Counted from the first letter of the stretch, positions 1 to 8,150 are shown. The stretch is 61,652 nt of DNA from an uncultured Bacteroidota bacterium (GCA_903853805.1 CAINUN010000019.1:1-61652), one strand, 5' to 3'. Numbers and translations are program-made. Notes: a model not told the origin generated them from the letters alone.

Positions 1-46
1 AGTGAGTTCTTGAAATTGATAAACTAGTTCTTGAAAAAGTGAAACT
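1..46. repeat. Truncated 21-bp tandem repeat array (array E)
   Basis: Two consecutive 21-bp units (5-25 and 26-46) both begin AGTTCTTGAA and end AAACT. A weaker third unit follows. The unit junction forms the palindrome AACTAGTT. The array is cut by the window edge, so its true length is unknown. It has the same period as arrays A, B and C but a different core. The next gene downstream is a lipoprotein at 286. Confidence 0.55.
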
Positions 47-103
47 AGAATCACTTGGAGTGGAGTGGATGTGAAGTAGAGGGAAATTGGTATTTTTGGG
101 AGG

Positions 104-165
104 TTGAAGGAATGACGAAGATGCAATCTTCGCCAAACTGTTATGACAAGCTACTAAGAACTGAG
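104..165 (+). repeat. Dispersed hairpin repeat, copy 1
   Basis: A 62-bp repeat nearly identical to 179-240 and, in reverse orientation, to 1077-1130. It contains a short hairpin (CGAAGAT, 3-nt loop, ATCTTCG) followed by CGCCAAACTGTTATGACA. It looks like a REP-like intergenic element. Confidence 0.75.
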
Positions 166-178
166 TTTTTTTGTAAGA

Positions 179-240
179 TTGAAGGAAAGATGAAGATGCC
201 AGCTTCGCCAAACTGTAATGACAAACTACGAAGAACTGAG
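179..240 (+). repeat. Dispersed hairpin repeat, copy 2
   Basis: Second direct copy of the 62-bp element, starting 75 bp after copy 1. The hairpin arms are altered (GAAG/CTTC kept), while the CGCCAAACTGT segment and the GAAGAACTGAG end are conserved. Together with copy 1 it fills the region upstream of the lipoprotein gene at 286. Confidence 0.75.
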
Positions 241-285
241 TATATATTTGTTTTTGTAAGTATACCCTTTAAACAGTCTACAACT

Positions 286-1014
286 ATGAACAGAATTCTA
301 CAAACTTTGATTTTATTGACATTAACTTCGTGTGGACAAAATTCAAGTGACAATAAAACTATACAATCTAAGGATCCTTCTTCTATAAAGAACGATCATT
401 TGAAACAAGACACAAATTCTCTTTTCACTTTCACTAAAAAAAAGCATCAGACGTTTAATGAACCTGTTGAAACTTTACCAAGTGTTTTAAAAGCTTTTGT
501 TCCAAATGAATATGCTGTTATTAATGTTTCCACTGGGGACGCTAATCTTGACGGTTTAGCAGACAAGATTTTAGTCCTAAGAAAAAACACAGAAGAAACA
601 ACTTCTAATTACGCAGAAAACAAGCCCGATAAACGACCATTGCTATTGCTTTTAGGACAAGCTGACAAAACATACACTCTTGCTTTTAGGAATGATAATG
701 CTGTCTTATGCATTGACTGTGGCGGCGTTTTTGGTGACCCGTTCACAGGTACAACAATTAAAAAAGGTTATTTCTCAATAGAGCATGGAATTTCAGGTGG
801 AAAACATTGGGAAAGTGTAACTACCTTTAAGTTTGACAAAGCAAAAGGAAACTGGTTTCTCTATAAAGACCATTTCATAAGCTATAAACTAAATGAAAGT
901 AATGATGAAAATGCAGAAGCGTTGGTTAAAGAGATAGACACATTAGAGACAATAGAAAACTTTGGCATTGTGCCATTTGACAAGTATAATACTTATAGTG
1001 ACAAAGGATATTAA
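286..1014 (+). CDS. Lipoprotein with a calcium-loop-like motif
   Basis: Predicted 242-residue exported lipoprotein of unknown function. The frame is open further upstream to 55, but that part runs through the two hairpin repeats. The ATG at 286 gives a short signal sequence with the lipobox LTSC (Cys16), so I chose it. A segment around residues 90-105 reads GDANLDGLADK, which matches the DxNxDGxxD pattern of EF-hand-like or FG-GAP-like calcium loops. A conserved-looking block containing CIDCGGVFGDPF follows. I do not recognise a named family. The gene is alone, with repeat copies 1 and 2 on its left and an inverted copy on its right, so it may be an acquired cassette. Confidence 0.75.
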   Translation: MNRILQTLILLTLTSCGQNSSDNKTIQSKDPSSIKNDHLKQDTNSLFTFTKKKHQTFNEPVETLPSVLKAFVPNEYAVINVSTGDANLDGLADKILVLRKNTEETTSNYAENKPDKRPLLLLLGQADKTYTLAFRNDNAVLCIDCGGVFGDPFTGTTIKKGYFSIEHGISGGKHWESVTTFKFDKAKGNWFLYKDHFISYKLNESNDENAEALVKEIDTLETIENFGIVPFDKYNTYSDKGY

Positions 1015-1076
1015 GGCAGCAACTTCAGCTAGCGCATGCATGTAGTTAAGCTTTGTGTGGAGGGTGCTTGTGCTTC

Positions 1077-1130
1077 TCAGTTCTCAGTAGCTTGTCACAA
1101 CAGTTTGGCGAAGCATCTGCTTCGTCATTT
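1077..1130 (-). repeat. Dispersed hairpin repeat, copy 3 (inverted)
   Basis: Reverse-strand copy of the element at 104-165. The hairpin here is CGAAGCA-GA-TGCTTCG, so the arm sequence changed while pairing was kept (copy 1 has CGAAGAT/ATCTTCG). It sits between the lipoprotein gene and the 3' end of dnaB, pointing inward toward copies 1 and 2. Confidence 0.75.
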
Positions 1131-1146
1131 TGTTAAAAGCAAACCC

Positions 1147-2823
1147 TTAAAACGGCACATCATCCATGCCTTCTTGTGGTTTTTGCGGTGGTCGGCTAAA
1201 GTCCTCGTCGTCAAAACTAAAATTGTTGGCTTTAGAAGGTAGCGTTTGGAAACTACCCCCGCCTTGAATAAACATTTTAGAACCACCAAATTCGCTTATA
1301 TCTCTGTTTTTCAAACCCGCCCTTGGGTTGTCGGCAGGGTTAAAAGGTGGCTTACCGCCGCCGCCAAAATTATTGCCACCACCAAATCCGCCAAAACCAC
1401 CAAATCCTTCTTCTTCAATGTCCACAAACTTTTGGTATTCTTTTATAAAACGAAGCTTCACCGTATCGAGCGCACCGTTACGGTTTTTGGCAACATGAAT
1501 ATGCGTTTCGCCTTCCAAAGGGTTGCCCATTTCATCGTTGTTCAAACCATAATATTCGGGGCGATAGAGGAACATAACCATGTCGGCATCTTGTTCAATA
1601 GCACCCGATTCGCGGAGGTCGGACAGCTGTGGCACCTTGCTTTCCTTGCTGCGGGTTTCCACTGAACGATTTAACTGAGAAAGCGCAATGATGGGGATAG
1701 ACAATTCTTTGGCAAGGGCTTTTAAATCTCTCGAAATCTTAGAAATTTCTTGCTCGCGGTTGCCGCCTTTGTTCACATCAGCTTGCATCAATTGGAGGTA
1801 GTCAATCACAATCATTTGAATGTCGTGGCGCTGTTTCAAACGTCTTGCTTTGGCACGAAGTTCAAAGATATTGAGGGCAGCTTGGTCGTCAATATAAAGC
1901 GGCGCAGTGCTGAGTTTGGTCATGCGCTGCGTCATTTGAATAAACTCATGTTCTTGCATGCGCCCTTTGGTAATGGCGTCCATGCTCACTTCCGTAACAC
2001 AGGAAAGCATTCTTTTCACCAATTCGCCTGCACCCATTTCAAGAGAGAAAAAGGCAACAGGAAATGGTTTTTGAGCGTGCATGGCAGCATTCATAGCAAG
2101 ATTTAAACAAAAAGCCGTTTTACCCACGGAAGGACGTGCCGCAACAATGATAAGTGCATTGCTTTGCCAACCTGAAGTGAGTCTATCTAAACCTTTATAT
2201 CCCGTTGGTACACCCGTTACATCTTCTTGTTTGTTTTTGGCTTCTTCAATTTCCCGCACTGTATCGGCCATTACCGAACTCAGGCTTTTAAAGTTTTTAC
2301 GAAGGTGTTTGTCGGTAATTTCATAGAGTCCCGATTCTGCCTTATCCAACAAATCGAACACATCGGTGCTGTCTTCATAAGCATCTGCAATCACAGAACC
2401 CGAAATGCGAATCAATTCTCTTTGGATGAATTTCTCCATCACAATTCTTGCGTGTGCTTCCACGTGTGCGCTCGACAAAACAGTCATTGTCAATCGAGTC
2501 AAGAAATAGGCACCACCCACAATTTCCAATTCATTGCTCTTGCGGAGTTCTTCAGTAACCGTGAGTAAATCCACAGGCATACCTTTATCAAAAAGACGAC
2601 GAATAGCTGCGTACACTTTCTGGTGCGCATCCACATAAAAACATTCAGGGCTTTGAATGATTTCCAAGACTTCGGCAAGCTTTTCTTTTTCGAGCATCAC
2701 CGCTCCAAGAACAGCTTCTTCGAGATCGTTAGCTTGTGGTGGCACTTTCCCATAAACAAGGGTGTTTAGGTCTGGTTTTCTTGTTCTTGCAGCTCCGAAG
2801 TCTTTTTTGATATTAACAGCCAT
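1147..2823 (-). CDS. dnaB: Replicative DNA helicase DnaB
   Basis: Hexameric 5'-3' helicase that unwinds DNA at the replication fork and loads primase. The 558-residue protein has a DnaB N-terminal helical domain (about 27-130) and a RecA-like C-terminal domain from about 200. Walker A reads ARPSVGKTA (229-237), and a Walker B strand IVIDYLQLM lies near 340. The C-terminus carries a glycine/phenylalanine-rich linker (GFGGFGGFGGG) and a tail ending DDVPF. This makes it longer than the E. coli enzyme, and such a flexible tail is common in Bacteroidota DnaB. No intein is present. It is transcribed away from pheT across a 376-bp intergenic region that contains a perfect DnaA box. Confidence 0.97.
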   Translation of the reverse strand: MAVNIKKDFGAARTRKPDLNTLVYGKVPPQANDLEEAVLGAVMLEKEKLAEVLEIIQSPECFYVDAHQKVYAAIRRLFDKGMPVDLLTVTEELRKSNELEIVGGAYFLTRLTMTVLSSAHVEAHARIVMEKFIQRELIRISGSVIADAYEDSTDVFDLLDKAESGLYEITDKHLRKNFKSLSSVMADTVREIEEAKNKQEDVTGVPTGYKGLDRLTSGWQSNALIIVAARPSVGKTAFCLNLAMNAAMHAQKPFPVAFFSLEMGAGELVKRMLSCVTEVSMDAITKGRMQEHEFIQMTQRMTKLSTAPLYIDDQAALNIFELRAKARRLKQRHDIQMIVIDYLQLMQADVNKGGNREQEISKISRDLKALAKELSIPIIALSQLNRSVETRSKESKVPQLSDLRESGAIEQDADMVMFLYRPEYYGLNNDEMGNPLEGETHIHVAKNRNGALDTVKLRFIKEYQKFVDIEEEGFGGFGGFGGGNNFGGGGKPPFNPADNPRAGLKNRDISEFGGSKMFIQGGGSFQTLPSKANNFSFDDEDFSRPPQKPQEGMDDVPF

Positions 2824-3085
2824 TATAGTGCGCCTTTCTGTGGTTTTTTCAATCAGTTTTTGCTCTTTAAAATCCCTGAATAATGAAAGAGTTATTTCCT
2901 TTCAAGATTAATTGTGTGTTAAGGATTTTAGAAGAGGGCGACGAATGTAAACTTGAAATGTAAGAAGCTCAAAGTATATTTTGATAAAGTTGTTTGCCCT
3001 CACTTCACGTTCGTTTCACAAGTTTCTTCACATAAATTTCCTGAAAACATTTGGTTCTTCACAAAATCATTGGTGTTCTAACAGG

Positions 3086-3094
3086 TTATCCACA
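3086..3094 (+). promoter_or_regulatory. DnaA box (TTATCCACA)
   Basis: Perfect match to the consensus DnaA-binding 9-mer, located between dnaB and pheT. It may couple dnaB expression to DnaA. No clustered boxes or AT-rich unwinding element accompany it. Confidence 0.6.
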
Positions 3095-3172
3095 GCTTAT
3101 ACCCGAAATGATGTGAATACTTTATTCTGAAATGGATTTTGAAGGAAAGATGCAAATTCTTATTCGCGAGGT

Positions 3173-3180
3173 TATCTTTG
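3173..3180 (+). promoter_or_regulatory. Bacteroidota -7 promoter element for pheT
   Basis: TATCTTTG matches the TAnnTTTG -7 consensus, 19 bp before the pheT start codon. No well-spaced -33 TTTG was found, so only half of the promoter is supported. Confidence 0.5.
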
Positions 3181-3199
3181 AGCAAATTTTTACGTTTAG

Positions 3200-5596
3200 A
3201 TGATTATTTCCTACAAATGGCTATTGAATTATTTGCCGGAACCTTTGCCTGTTGAACAACTGAGTCAAATCCTTACTGATATTGGTTTAGAAGTGGAAAT
3301 TTTTGAGCCTGTTGAAGCGGTAAAAGGCAGCTTGAAAGGTTTGAAAATTGGAGAAGTTTTGACTTGCGAACAACACCCAAATGCCGATAAACTCAAGCTC
3401 ACCACCGTAAATGTTGGCGAAGAAAATGCACTGAAAATTGTGTGTGGTGCACCTAATGTTGCTGCAGGACAAAGAGTGGTGGTAGCTACTGTGGGCACAA
3501 CGGTTCATCCTACTGAAGGAGATTCTTTTTTAATCAAGAAAGCAAAAATCAGGGGCGAAGAAAGCGAAGGAATGATTTGTGCAGAAGACGAAATTGGATT
3601 GGGTAAAAGCCATGCAGGTATTATGATTTTGCCAGCAGATGCGCCTATTGGCATGTTGGCACAACAATATTTCAATGTTCCCGAAGCTGATTTTGCCATT
3701 CATATCGGACTTACTCCCAATCGCTCAGATGCTATGAGCCATATTGGTGTTGCAAGAGATATTTGTGCTTATTTATCTCACCATAAAAAGGCAAATTTCA
3801 GTGTGAAAATGCCTGACATCAACCTTGCTGCTCCTGAAAACACATCTCCTATCAATGTAAATATTGAAGCCAAAGAAGCTTGTCTTCGTTATGCCGGCAT
3901 CAGTATCAGTGGGGTGAAAATTGCCCCTTCTCCTGCTTGGTTGCAACAATATTTAAAAACCATTGAAGTACGATCCATCAACAATGTAGTGGACATTACC
4001 AATTTTGTTTTACATGAATTTGGACAACCATTGCATGCTTTTGATGCACTTAAAATCAAGGGCAAACAAGTCAATGTTTGTTTCCTTCAACAAAGCACTG
4101 CTTTTCAATCTTTGGATGAAAAAGAAAGGAAGCTGCAAGCAAATGATTTGATGATTTGCGACGAAACCGATGGCATGTGCATTGCCGGTGTATTTGGTGG
4201 GGCAAATAGCGGCGTAACTGATAACACTACCGATATTTTCTTAGAAAGTGCTTATTTCCATCCGACTTTCGTTCGCCGCACATCCATGCATCATGGCTTG
4301 AGAACAGATGCTGCCACTCACTTTGAAAAAGGGGTGGACATTAACAATGTAATCCCTGCGTTGCAGCGTGCAGCTCAATTAATTGCAGAAATTACCGGAG
4401 GAAAAATTGATTCTGAAATTGTAGATGTTTATCCGCAAAAAATAGAGCCTGTTAAAGTGACCATCAGTTATGGTTTCATTGAAAAGCTGAGTGGAAAATA
4501 TTATGCACCTCAAGCAGTGAAACAAATATTGTTAGCACTTGATTTTGTAATAGAAAATGAAACAGAAACTGCTTTGACAGTAGCTGTTCCAACTAATAAA
4601 GCGGATGTGTCTCAGCCCGCCGATATTGTGGAAGAGATTTTAAGAATTGATGGGTTAGACAATATTGCTATTCCTGAAAGGCTAAATATTTCATTGATGC
4701 CTACTAAGTTGACCGACCGTGGCATGAAGGAAAAGATATCTGATTTATTATGCGGAGAAGGGTTTCAAGAAATTGTTACCAATTCCATTGTCAACAGCAA
4801 ATATTATCCTGAAAGAACGGATTTAGTGCGCATGCTCAACAACCTCAGCAGCGAATTAGATGTGATGCGCCCTTCTATGTTGGAAAGTGGGTTGGAGGTG
4901 ATTCAATTCAACTGCAACCGCAAAAACAATGACTTAATGTTGTTTGAGTTTGGAAATACTTATAGGAAAGAAGAAAGTTATGTAGAAACCGCTCAATTGG
5001 CTTTATGGATTTCTGGCAATATTGTGAGCGGTCAATGGAATCAAAAGCCAGCAAGCTCCGATGCTTTTTACCTAAAAGGAATTCTTAAAAATTTGGCTGC
5101 TAAGACAGGCATTCAAAAAATAATGGAAACAGTTGAGGAAGGCAACATTACACTGAAAGCTAAGAATCAAGTGCTTGCTACCATTGAACAGGTTTCTAAA
5201 AAACGTTTATCGGAATTCGACATTAAACAAGATGTTTATTATGCTGTAATCAATTGGGGCAATTGGTACAAATTGGCAACAGCAAGTAAAATTCGTTACA
5301 CCGAAATTCCAAAGTTCCCTGCTGTAAAACGCGACTTAGCTTTGGTGTTGGACAAATCTGTTTCTTACCAAAAAATTAAAGAAACCACCGAACAACTCAA
5401 GCTCAATGGTTTGCAAGAGTTTGGTTTGTTTGATGTTTTTGAAAGTGAAAAAATTGGCGCTGATAAAAAGTCAATGGCTTTAAACTTCACGTTCCAATTA
5501 ACCGATAGAACGCTTACTGATACTGAAACCGACCAATTGATGCAACAGTTGATGAACGCATACAAAACAAAACTTCAAGCTCAAATTCGCGAATAA
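3200..5596 (+). CDS. pheT: Phenylalanine-tRNA ligase beta subunit
   Basis: Beta chain of the cytoplasmic (PheST)2 enzyme that charges tRNA-Phe; it binds tRNA and edits mischarged Tyr. At 798 residues it has the usual length of bacterial PheT. An N-terminal tRNA-binding (EMAP-II-like) domain spans about 40-150 (HPNADKLKLTTVNVG). The B3/B4 editing region is about 215-395, B5 about 400-480, the inactive synthetase core follows, and a C-terminal FDX-ACB anticodon-binding domain lies at about 704-798. pheS is not adjacent. It is the first gene of a tight operon with the coiled-coil gene (1-bp gap), the DUF6452 gene and the DUF6048 gene. Confidence 0.97.
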   Translation: MIISYKWLLNYLPEPLPVEQLSQILTDIGLEVEIFEPVEAVKGSLKGLKIGEVLTCEQHPNADKLKLTTVNVGEENALKIVCGAPNVAAGQRVVVATVGTTVHPTEGDSFLIKKAKIRGEESEGMICAEDEIGLGKSHAGIMILPADAPIGMLAQQYFNVPEADFAIHIGLTPNRSDAMSHIGVARDICAYLSHHKKANFSVKMPDINLAAPENTSPINVNIEAKEACLRYAGISISGVKIAPSPAWLQQYLKTIEVRSINNVVDITNFVLHEFGQPLHAFDALKIKGKQVNVCFLQQSTAFQSLDEKERKLQANDLMICDETDGMCIAGVFGGANSGVTDNTTDIFLESAYFHPTFVRRTSMHHGLRTDAATHFEKGVDINNVIPALQRAAQLIAEITGGKIDSEIVDVYPQKIEPVKVTISYGFIEKLSGKYYAPQAVKQILLALDFVIENETETALTVAVPTNKADVSQPADIVEEILRIDGLDNIAIPERLNISLMPTKLTDRGMKEKISDLLCGEGFQEIVTNSIVNSKYYPERTDLVRMLNNLSSELDVMRPSMLESGLEVIQFNCNRKNNDLMLFEFGNTYRKEESYVETAQLALWISGNIVSGQWNQKPASSDAFYLKGILKNLAAKTGIQKIMETVEEGNITLKAKNQVLATIEQVSKKRLSEFDIKQDVYYAVINWGNWYKLATASKIRYTEIPKFPAVKRDLALVLDKSVSYQKIKETTEQLKLNGLQEFGLFDVFESEKIGADKKSMALNFTFQLTDRTLTDTETDQLMQQLMNAYKTKLQAQIRE

Positions 5597-5597
5597 T

Positions 5598-5873
5598 ATG
5601 GAAGCCTTGCAAGTACTTAATGAAAAGATAGACTTGATGTTGAAAAAATATGCCGAACTCAAATCCGAAAACAAGAGTTTGAAAGACATTATTGCTCAAC
5701 AAACAAAGAGTATTGCAGAGCTCACTCAAAAACAACATGAGATGGAACAACAGGTACTATCAAAGCACATTGGTTTGCTCGATTTGCCTGAAGCAGATAA
5801 AGAAAAAATGAGAAAACAATTAGACACTGTGATTGGTGAAATTGATAAAATACTAAACACCATAAATGATTAG
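5598..5873 (+). CDS. Small coiled-coil protein (ZapB-like)
   Basis: A 91-residue, highly charged and helical protein. Leucine/isoleucine heptads run over about 5-55 (LNEKIDLMLKKYAEL), followed by a second helix. There is no signal peptide or membrane segment. Short coiled-coil proteins are common directly after pheT in Bacteroidota, often next to a ZapA homologue, and are thought to help organise the division ring. Here no zapA follows, so the division role is only inferred from position and shape. The start is one base after the pheT stop and the end overlaps the next gene by 8 bp, which suggests translational coupling. Confidence 0.8.
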   Translation: MEALQVLNEKIDLMLKKYAELKSENKSLKDIIAQQTKSIAELTQKQHEMEQQVLSKHIGLLDLPEADKEKMRKQLDTVIGEIDKILNTIND

Positions 5874-6354
5874 AATCCTCGGCGTTTTTTGTTGTCTTTT
5901 TTTCATTGTTGCTTGTCAAACACAGCGCGACCCTTGCCTCATACCCACAGATGTCAATATGCGTGTTAGAAGCATGAAAAAGCTAACAGATTCCACTTCA
6001 ACCGATTCGGTTTTGGTCAATCTAAACCTTACCGCCGTTGACAACGACACCCTGAAATATCTTTATCTCGGTGCTAAAAACATTAGCAGTTTCTTTGTTA
6101 GGCTCTCGCCAAAAACAGATAGTTGCCTGTATTTATTGCAGCCCGATTCTTCTATAAATTCCATCGACACGCTTCATTTTTATTATGGAAGGCAATTGAA
6201 ATTTCTTTCCAATGCTTGTGGCTATACTTATTTCTTCACCATCGACAGCGTTCATTTCACACAGCACAACATCGACACCATTCGAATTGTGAACCGAGAT
6301 GTGACCACCGATGTCAACACCAATCCTTTAGAGCATGTACAGATTTTCTTTTAG
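5866..6354 (+). CDS. DUF6452 family lipoprotein
   Basis: A 162-residue lipoprotein with lipobox IVAC (Cys17) right after a short hydrophobic leader. The mature part contains CLIPTDVNMRVRS and a late segment with the pattern LSNACGYTYFFTIDSV, typical of the Bacteroidota DUF6452 family as I know it. Function is unknown; it is probably anchored in the periplasm or outer membrane. It overlaps both the coiled-coil gene upstream (8 bp) and the DUF6048 gene downstream (20 bp). DUF6452 and DUF6048 genes are often neighbours, which suggests they work together. Confidence 0.8.
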   Translation: MIRILGVFCCLFFIVACQTQRDPCLIPTDVNMRVRSMKKLTDSTSTDSVLVNLNLTAVDNDTLKYLYLGAKNISSFFVRLSPKTDSCLYLLQPDSSINSIDTLHFYYGRQLKFLSNACGYTYFFTIDSVHFTQHNIDTIRIVNRDVTTDVNTNPLEHVQIFF

Positions 6355-6997
6355 CATCGTGTGCTTGTTCTTGTCTGTTGCTGTTTTTGCACAGAAAGAT
6401 TCTGTGGTGAAAAAAATCATTGAACCCAAACAAATCAGAATTGGACTCGACATCAGTCGCCCGATTTTAAATGCTTTTTACAATGACCGTTATGGCTACG
6501 AAGCTTCTGTTGATTATTATCGTGGCAACGAAAAATATTGGGTTTTAGAAGGCGGTTTTGGCGGCTCCAATATTGATTACGACAACCTAAAATACACAAG
6601 CAACAATTCCTTTCTTCGTTTTGGTTTTGAGAAAAGCATGGTGCCGCGTTTGTATAAAAGCGATTGGGATTACCTCTTTTTTGGTATGCGTTACGGGCTT
6701 GCTTTCATAAATAGAAGTGAAGCGAGTTTCACTACCAGCGACAATGTTTGGGGAACTACCCTAGGCACTGTTTCTTCTAAAAACTTCACCGGTCATTGGT
6801 TAGAAATTAATGGCGGCATTCGTGTAGAGATTTTTAAAAACATCTTTGCTGGCTACAACCTTCGCGCAAAGTTTATGCTCAACCAAAACCCGTTTAAAGA
6901 ACTCCCCCCTGCCTATGTTGCCGGTTATGGCAAAGGCGAAAAAGCCACCACTTTCGACCTCAATTTCTTTTTGTTGTATGCACTGAGGTGGAAGTGA
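6335..6997 (+). CDS. DUF6048 family outer-membrane protein
   Basis: A 220-residue exported protein with a signal peptide ending near VFAQKD. The alternating hydrophobic/aromatic strands that follow suit a small beta-barrel (YGYEASVDYYRGN, FLRFGFEKSMV, YLFFGMRYGLAF). The C-terminus FFLLYALRWK resembles an outer-membrane beta-signal. Sequence and position next to a DUF6452 lipoprotein fit the DUF6048 family, whose function is unknown. It is the last gene of the pheT operon. A strong bidirectional terminator lies about 60 bp downstream. Confidence 0.8.
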   Translation: MYRFSFSIVCLFLSVAVFAQKDSVVKKIIEPKQIRIGLDISRPILNAFYNDRYGYEASVDYYRGNEKYWVLEGGFGGSNIDYDNLKYTSNNSFLRFGFEKSMVPRLYKSDWDYLFFGMRYGLAFINRSEASFTTSDNVWGTTLGTVSSKNFTGHWLEINGGIRVEIFKNIFAGYNLRAKFMLNQNPFKELPPAYVAGYGKGEKATTFDLNFFLLYALRWK

Positions 6998-7055
6998 TTT
7001 TTCTTTAAAAAAGAACACAAAAACCATTTCATTAAAAGGTGTCTGAAATACTTTT

Positions 7056-7096
7056 AAAAAAGAAACGGTTGGCGCTTTGCCAACCGTTTCTTTTTT
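7056..7096. terminator. Bidirectional intrinsic terminator
   Basis: Perfect inverted repeat (arms AAAAAAGAAACGGTTGGC and its complement) with a 5-nt loop and T-runs on both strands. It ends the pheT operon on the plus strand and the gene at 7099-7464 on the minus strand. Confidence 0.92.
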
Positions 7097-7098
7097 CC

Positions 7099-7464
7099 TT
7101 AAGGATTTTTCTTTGCCTTTCTAACAGGCCTTTTATATTCGGTCTTCTTTTTAAGACCCAAACTTTGCAGTTCATTACTGCTTTTTCCAAATTGTGCAAT
7201 GACTTGGTCTTTAGCACCAAGAATGCCATTGTGCGCATCCCACTCTGCTTTTACAGCATTATCGCGGGCGGCTTTGTAAGCCGCAAATGCTTGTGCTTCT
7301 GCATCTATCATTGCATCTTTGGTTGCAAAAAGCGTAGTGAGTTTCACCACGGTGTAATCTGCATTTGCAGGAGTGTATCCTGTAATTTTTTTCAATGCAG
7401 CATTTGCTGCTACATCTGTTGCTAGCCTTTTTGGAGTAAGGCGTTTAGTTTCATCTTTAGCCAT
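7099..7464 (-). CDS. Small helical protein linked to 21-bp array A
   Basis: A 121-residue cytoplasmic protein without a signal peptide, rich in Ala and Lys, and predicted almost entirely helical. Landmarks are ITGYTPANADYTVVK (27-41), an Ala-rich helix with AAYKAARDNAVKAEWDAHN, and a basic tail (LGLKKKTEYKRPVRKAKKNP). I recall similar conserved hypothetical proteins in Bacteroidota but no assigned function. It resembles the N-terminal helical parts of the proteins at 25139 and 37875: long helix, second helix, then a short GL/GF-type turn and Pro. The gene is monocistronic, with its own promoter (7486-7519) and terminator (7056-7096). Array A starts about 105 bp upstream. The basic tail would suit nucleic-acid binding, but that is inference. 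Confidence 0.8.
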   Translation of the reverse strand: MAKDETKRLTPKRLATDVAANAALKKITGYTPANADYTVVKLTTLFATKDAMIDAEAQAFAAYKAARDNAVKAEWDAHNGILGAKDQVIAQFGKSSNELQSLGLKKKTEYKRPVRKAKKNP

Positions 7465-7485
7465 AATATAAAGGTTTGATTATCC

Positions 7486-7519
7486 TAAAGGTAAAATAAA
7501 CTACTTTGATTTGACCAAA
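7486..7519 (-). promoter_or_regulatory. Promoter of the array A gene
   Basis: Read on the minus strand: TTTG (7519-7516), a 22-bp spacer, then TACCTTTA (7493-7486), close to the Bacteroidota -33/-7 consensus. It lies between the gene start (7464) and array A, so the array is directly upstream of the promoter. Confidence 0.6.
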
Positions 7520-7568
7520 TTTTTCTTAGTTTTTTTTTGAAAAAATAAAGAAATCAGTTCATCCTCTA

Positions 7569-7778
7569 AAAGATTCATTCAATCTTCTTTTAGCATCGTT
7601 CAAAATTCCATTAGAAGCTTGCCTGCTTCCTTTAGAATCTTGCGTGCTTCCTTTAGAATCTCATGAGATTTCTTTAGAAGCTTACGTGCTTCCTTTAGAA
7701 TATTTAGAGATTCTTTTAGAATCATGGCTGCTTCCTTTAGAATCTTTAGAAATTCCTTTAGAATCTCGGCTGATTTTG
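7569..7778. repeat. 21-bp tandem repeat array A
   Basis: About ten units with an exact 21-bp period. TTTAGAA recurs at 7631, 7652, 7673, 7694, 7736 and 7757, and the variant TTTTAGAA lies in phase at 7715. The two units at the 7569 end are degenerate. Around the TTTA core the flanks form inverted arms, for example GATTC-TTTTA-GAATC near 7715. The rest of each unit varies. The array lies between the promoter of the minus-strand gene at 7464 and the DUF4160 gene. Open frames across it are a by-product of the 7-codon period. The last unit overlaps direct repeat R1 (7764-7785). Confidence 0.9.
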
Positions 7779-7785
7779 ATGGAAA
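7764..7785 (+). repeat. Direct repeat R1, left copy
   Basis: A 22-bp sequence (TCTCGGCTGATTTTGATGG plus AAA) repeated exactly at 8390-8411. This copy is the distal end of array A. Similarity continues more weakly for about 20 bp beyond both copies. Confidence 0.8.
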
Positions 7786-7895
7786 CGGTTAAGGGTTTTT
7801 GCTTCTTATGGAAGTTGTTTGTGAGAACATCACCAAGACAGAATTATCATTTTGATTTCTGTAAAAATCATAGTTTTGAATGAAATTAATGCTGA

Positions 7896-8150
7896 ATGCC
7901 AACTATCTTGTTTATATATGGATGGAGATTGTTTTTCTACTCAAATGAAGGGGCAGAACCTATTCATATTCATGCAGAGAAAGGGGATATGGAATGTAAG
8001 TTTTGGCTTTTAGTAGATGATGTGGAAATAAAAGAGGAATTTGCTTACAATATGAATCCAGCAGCTAAACGAGAAATAAAAAAAGTAATTTACCAACACT
8101 TCGATTTAATAGTGGAAGCTTGGAATAACCATTTCAATTCTAACCAATGA
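7896..8150 (+). CDS. DUF4160 domain protein
   Basis: An 84-residue cytoplasmic protein matching the DUF4160 pattern. It opens MPTILFIYGWRLFFYSNE, followed by the PIHIHAEKGD block (about 26-35) with its His and acidic residues, and ends in an amphipathic helix. DUF4160 proteins are usually paired with DUF2442 proteins, as here, with a 4-bp ATGA overlap. The pair has been suggested to behave like a toxin-antitoxin or mobile accessory module, but no mechanism is established. It lies between direct repeats R1 left and R1 right, so it is probably accessory DNA. Confidence 0.88.
   Translation: MPTILFIYGWRLFFYSNEGAEPIHIHAEKGDMECKFWLLVDDVEIKEEFAYNMNPAAKREIKKVIYQHFDLIVEAWNNHFNSNQ

Larger units (their letters stand above)
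2824..3199. promoter_or_regulatory. dnaB-pheT divergent intergenic region
   Basis: A 376-bp AT-rich spacer between divergently transcribed dnaB and pheT, with no convincing ORF. It holds a consensus DnaA box (3086-3094) and a -7 element for pheT (3173-3180). I see no array or hairpin repeat in it. A single DnaA box is not enough to call it an origin. Confidence 0.5.

Noticed and set aside
55-285. N-terminal extension of the first lipoprotein
   Set aside because: It is encoded by two copies of an intergenic hairpin repeat, while the ATG at 286 gives a proper lipoprotein signal.
2824-3199. Chromosomal origin of replication
   Set aside because: Only one DnaA box is present, with no dnaA gene, box cluster or unwinding element.
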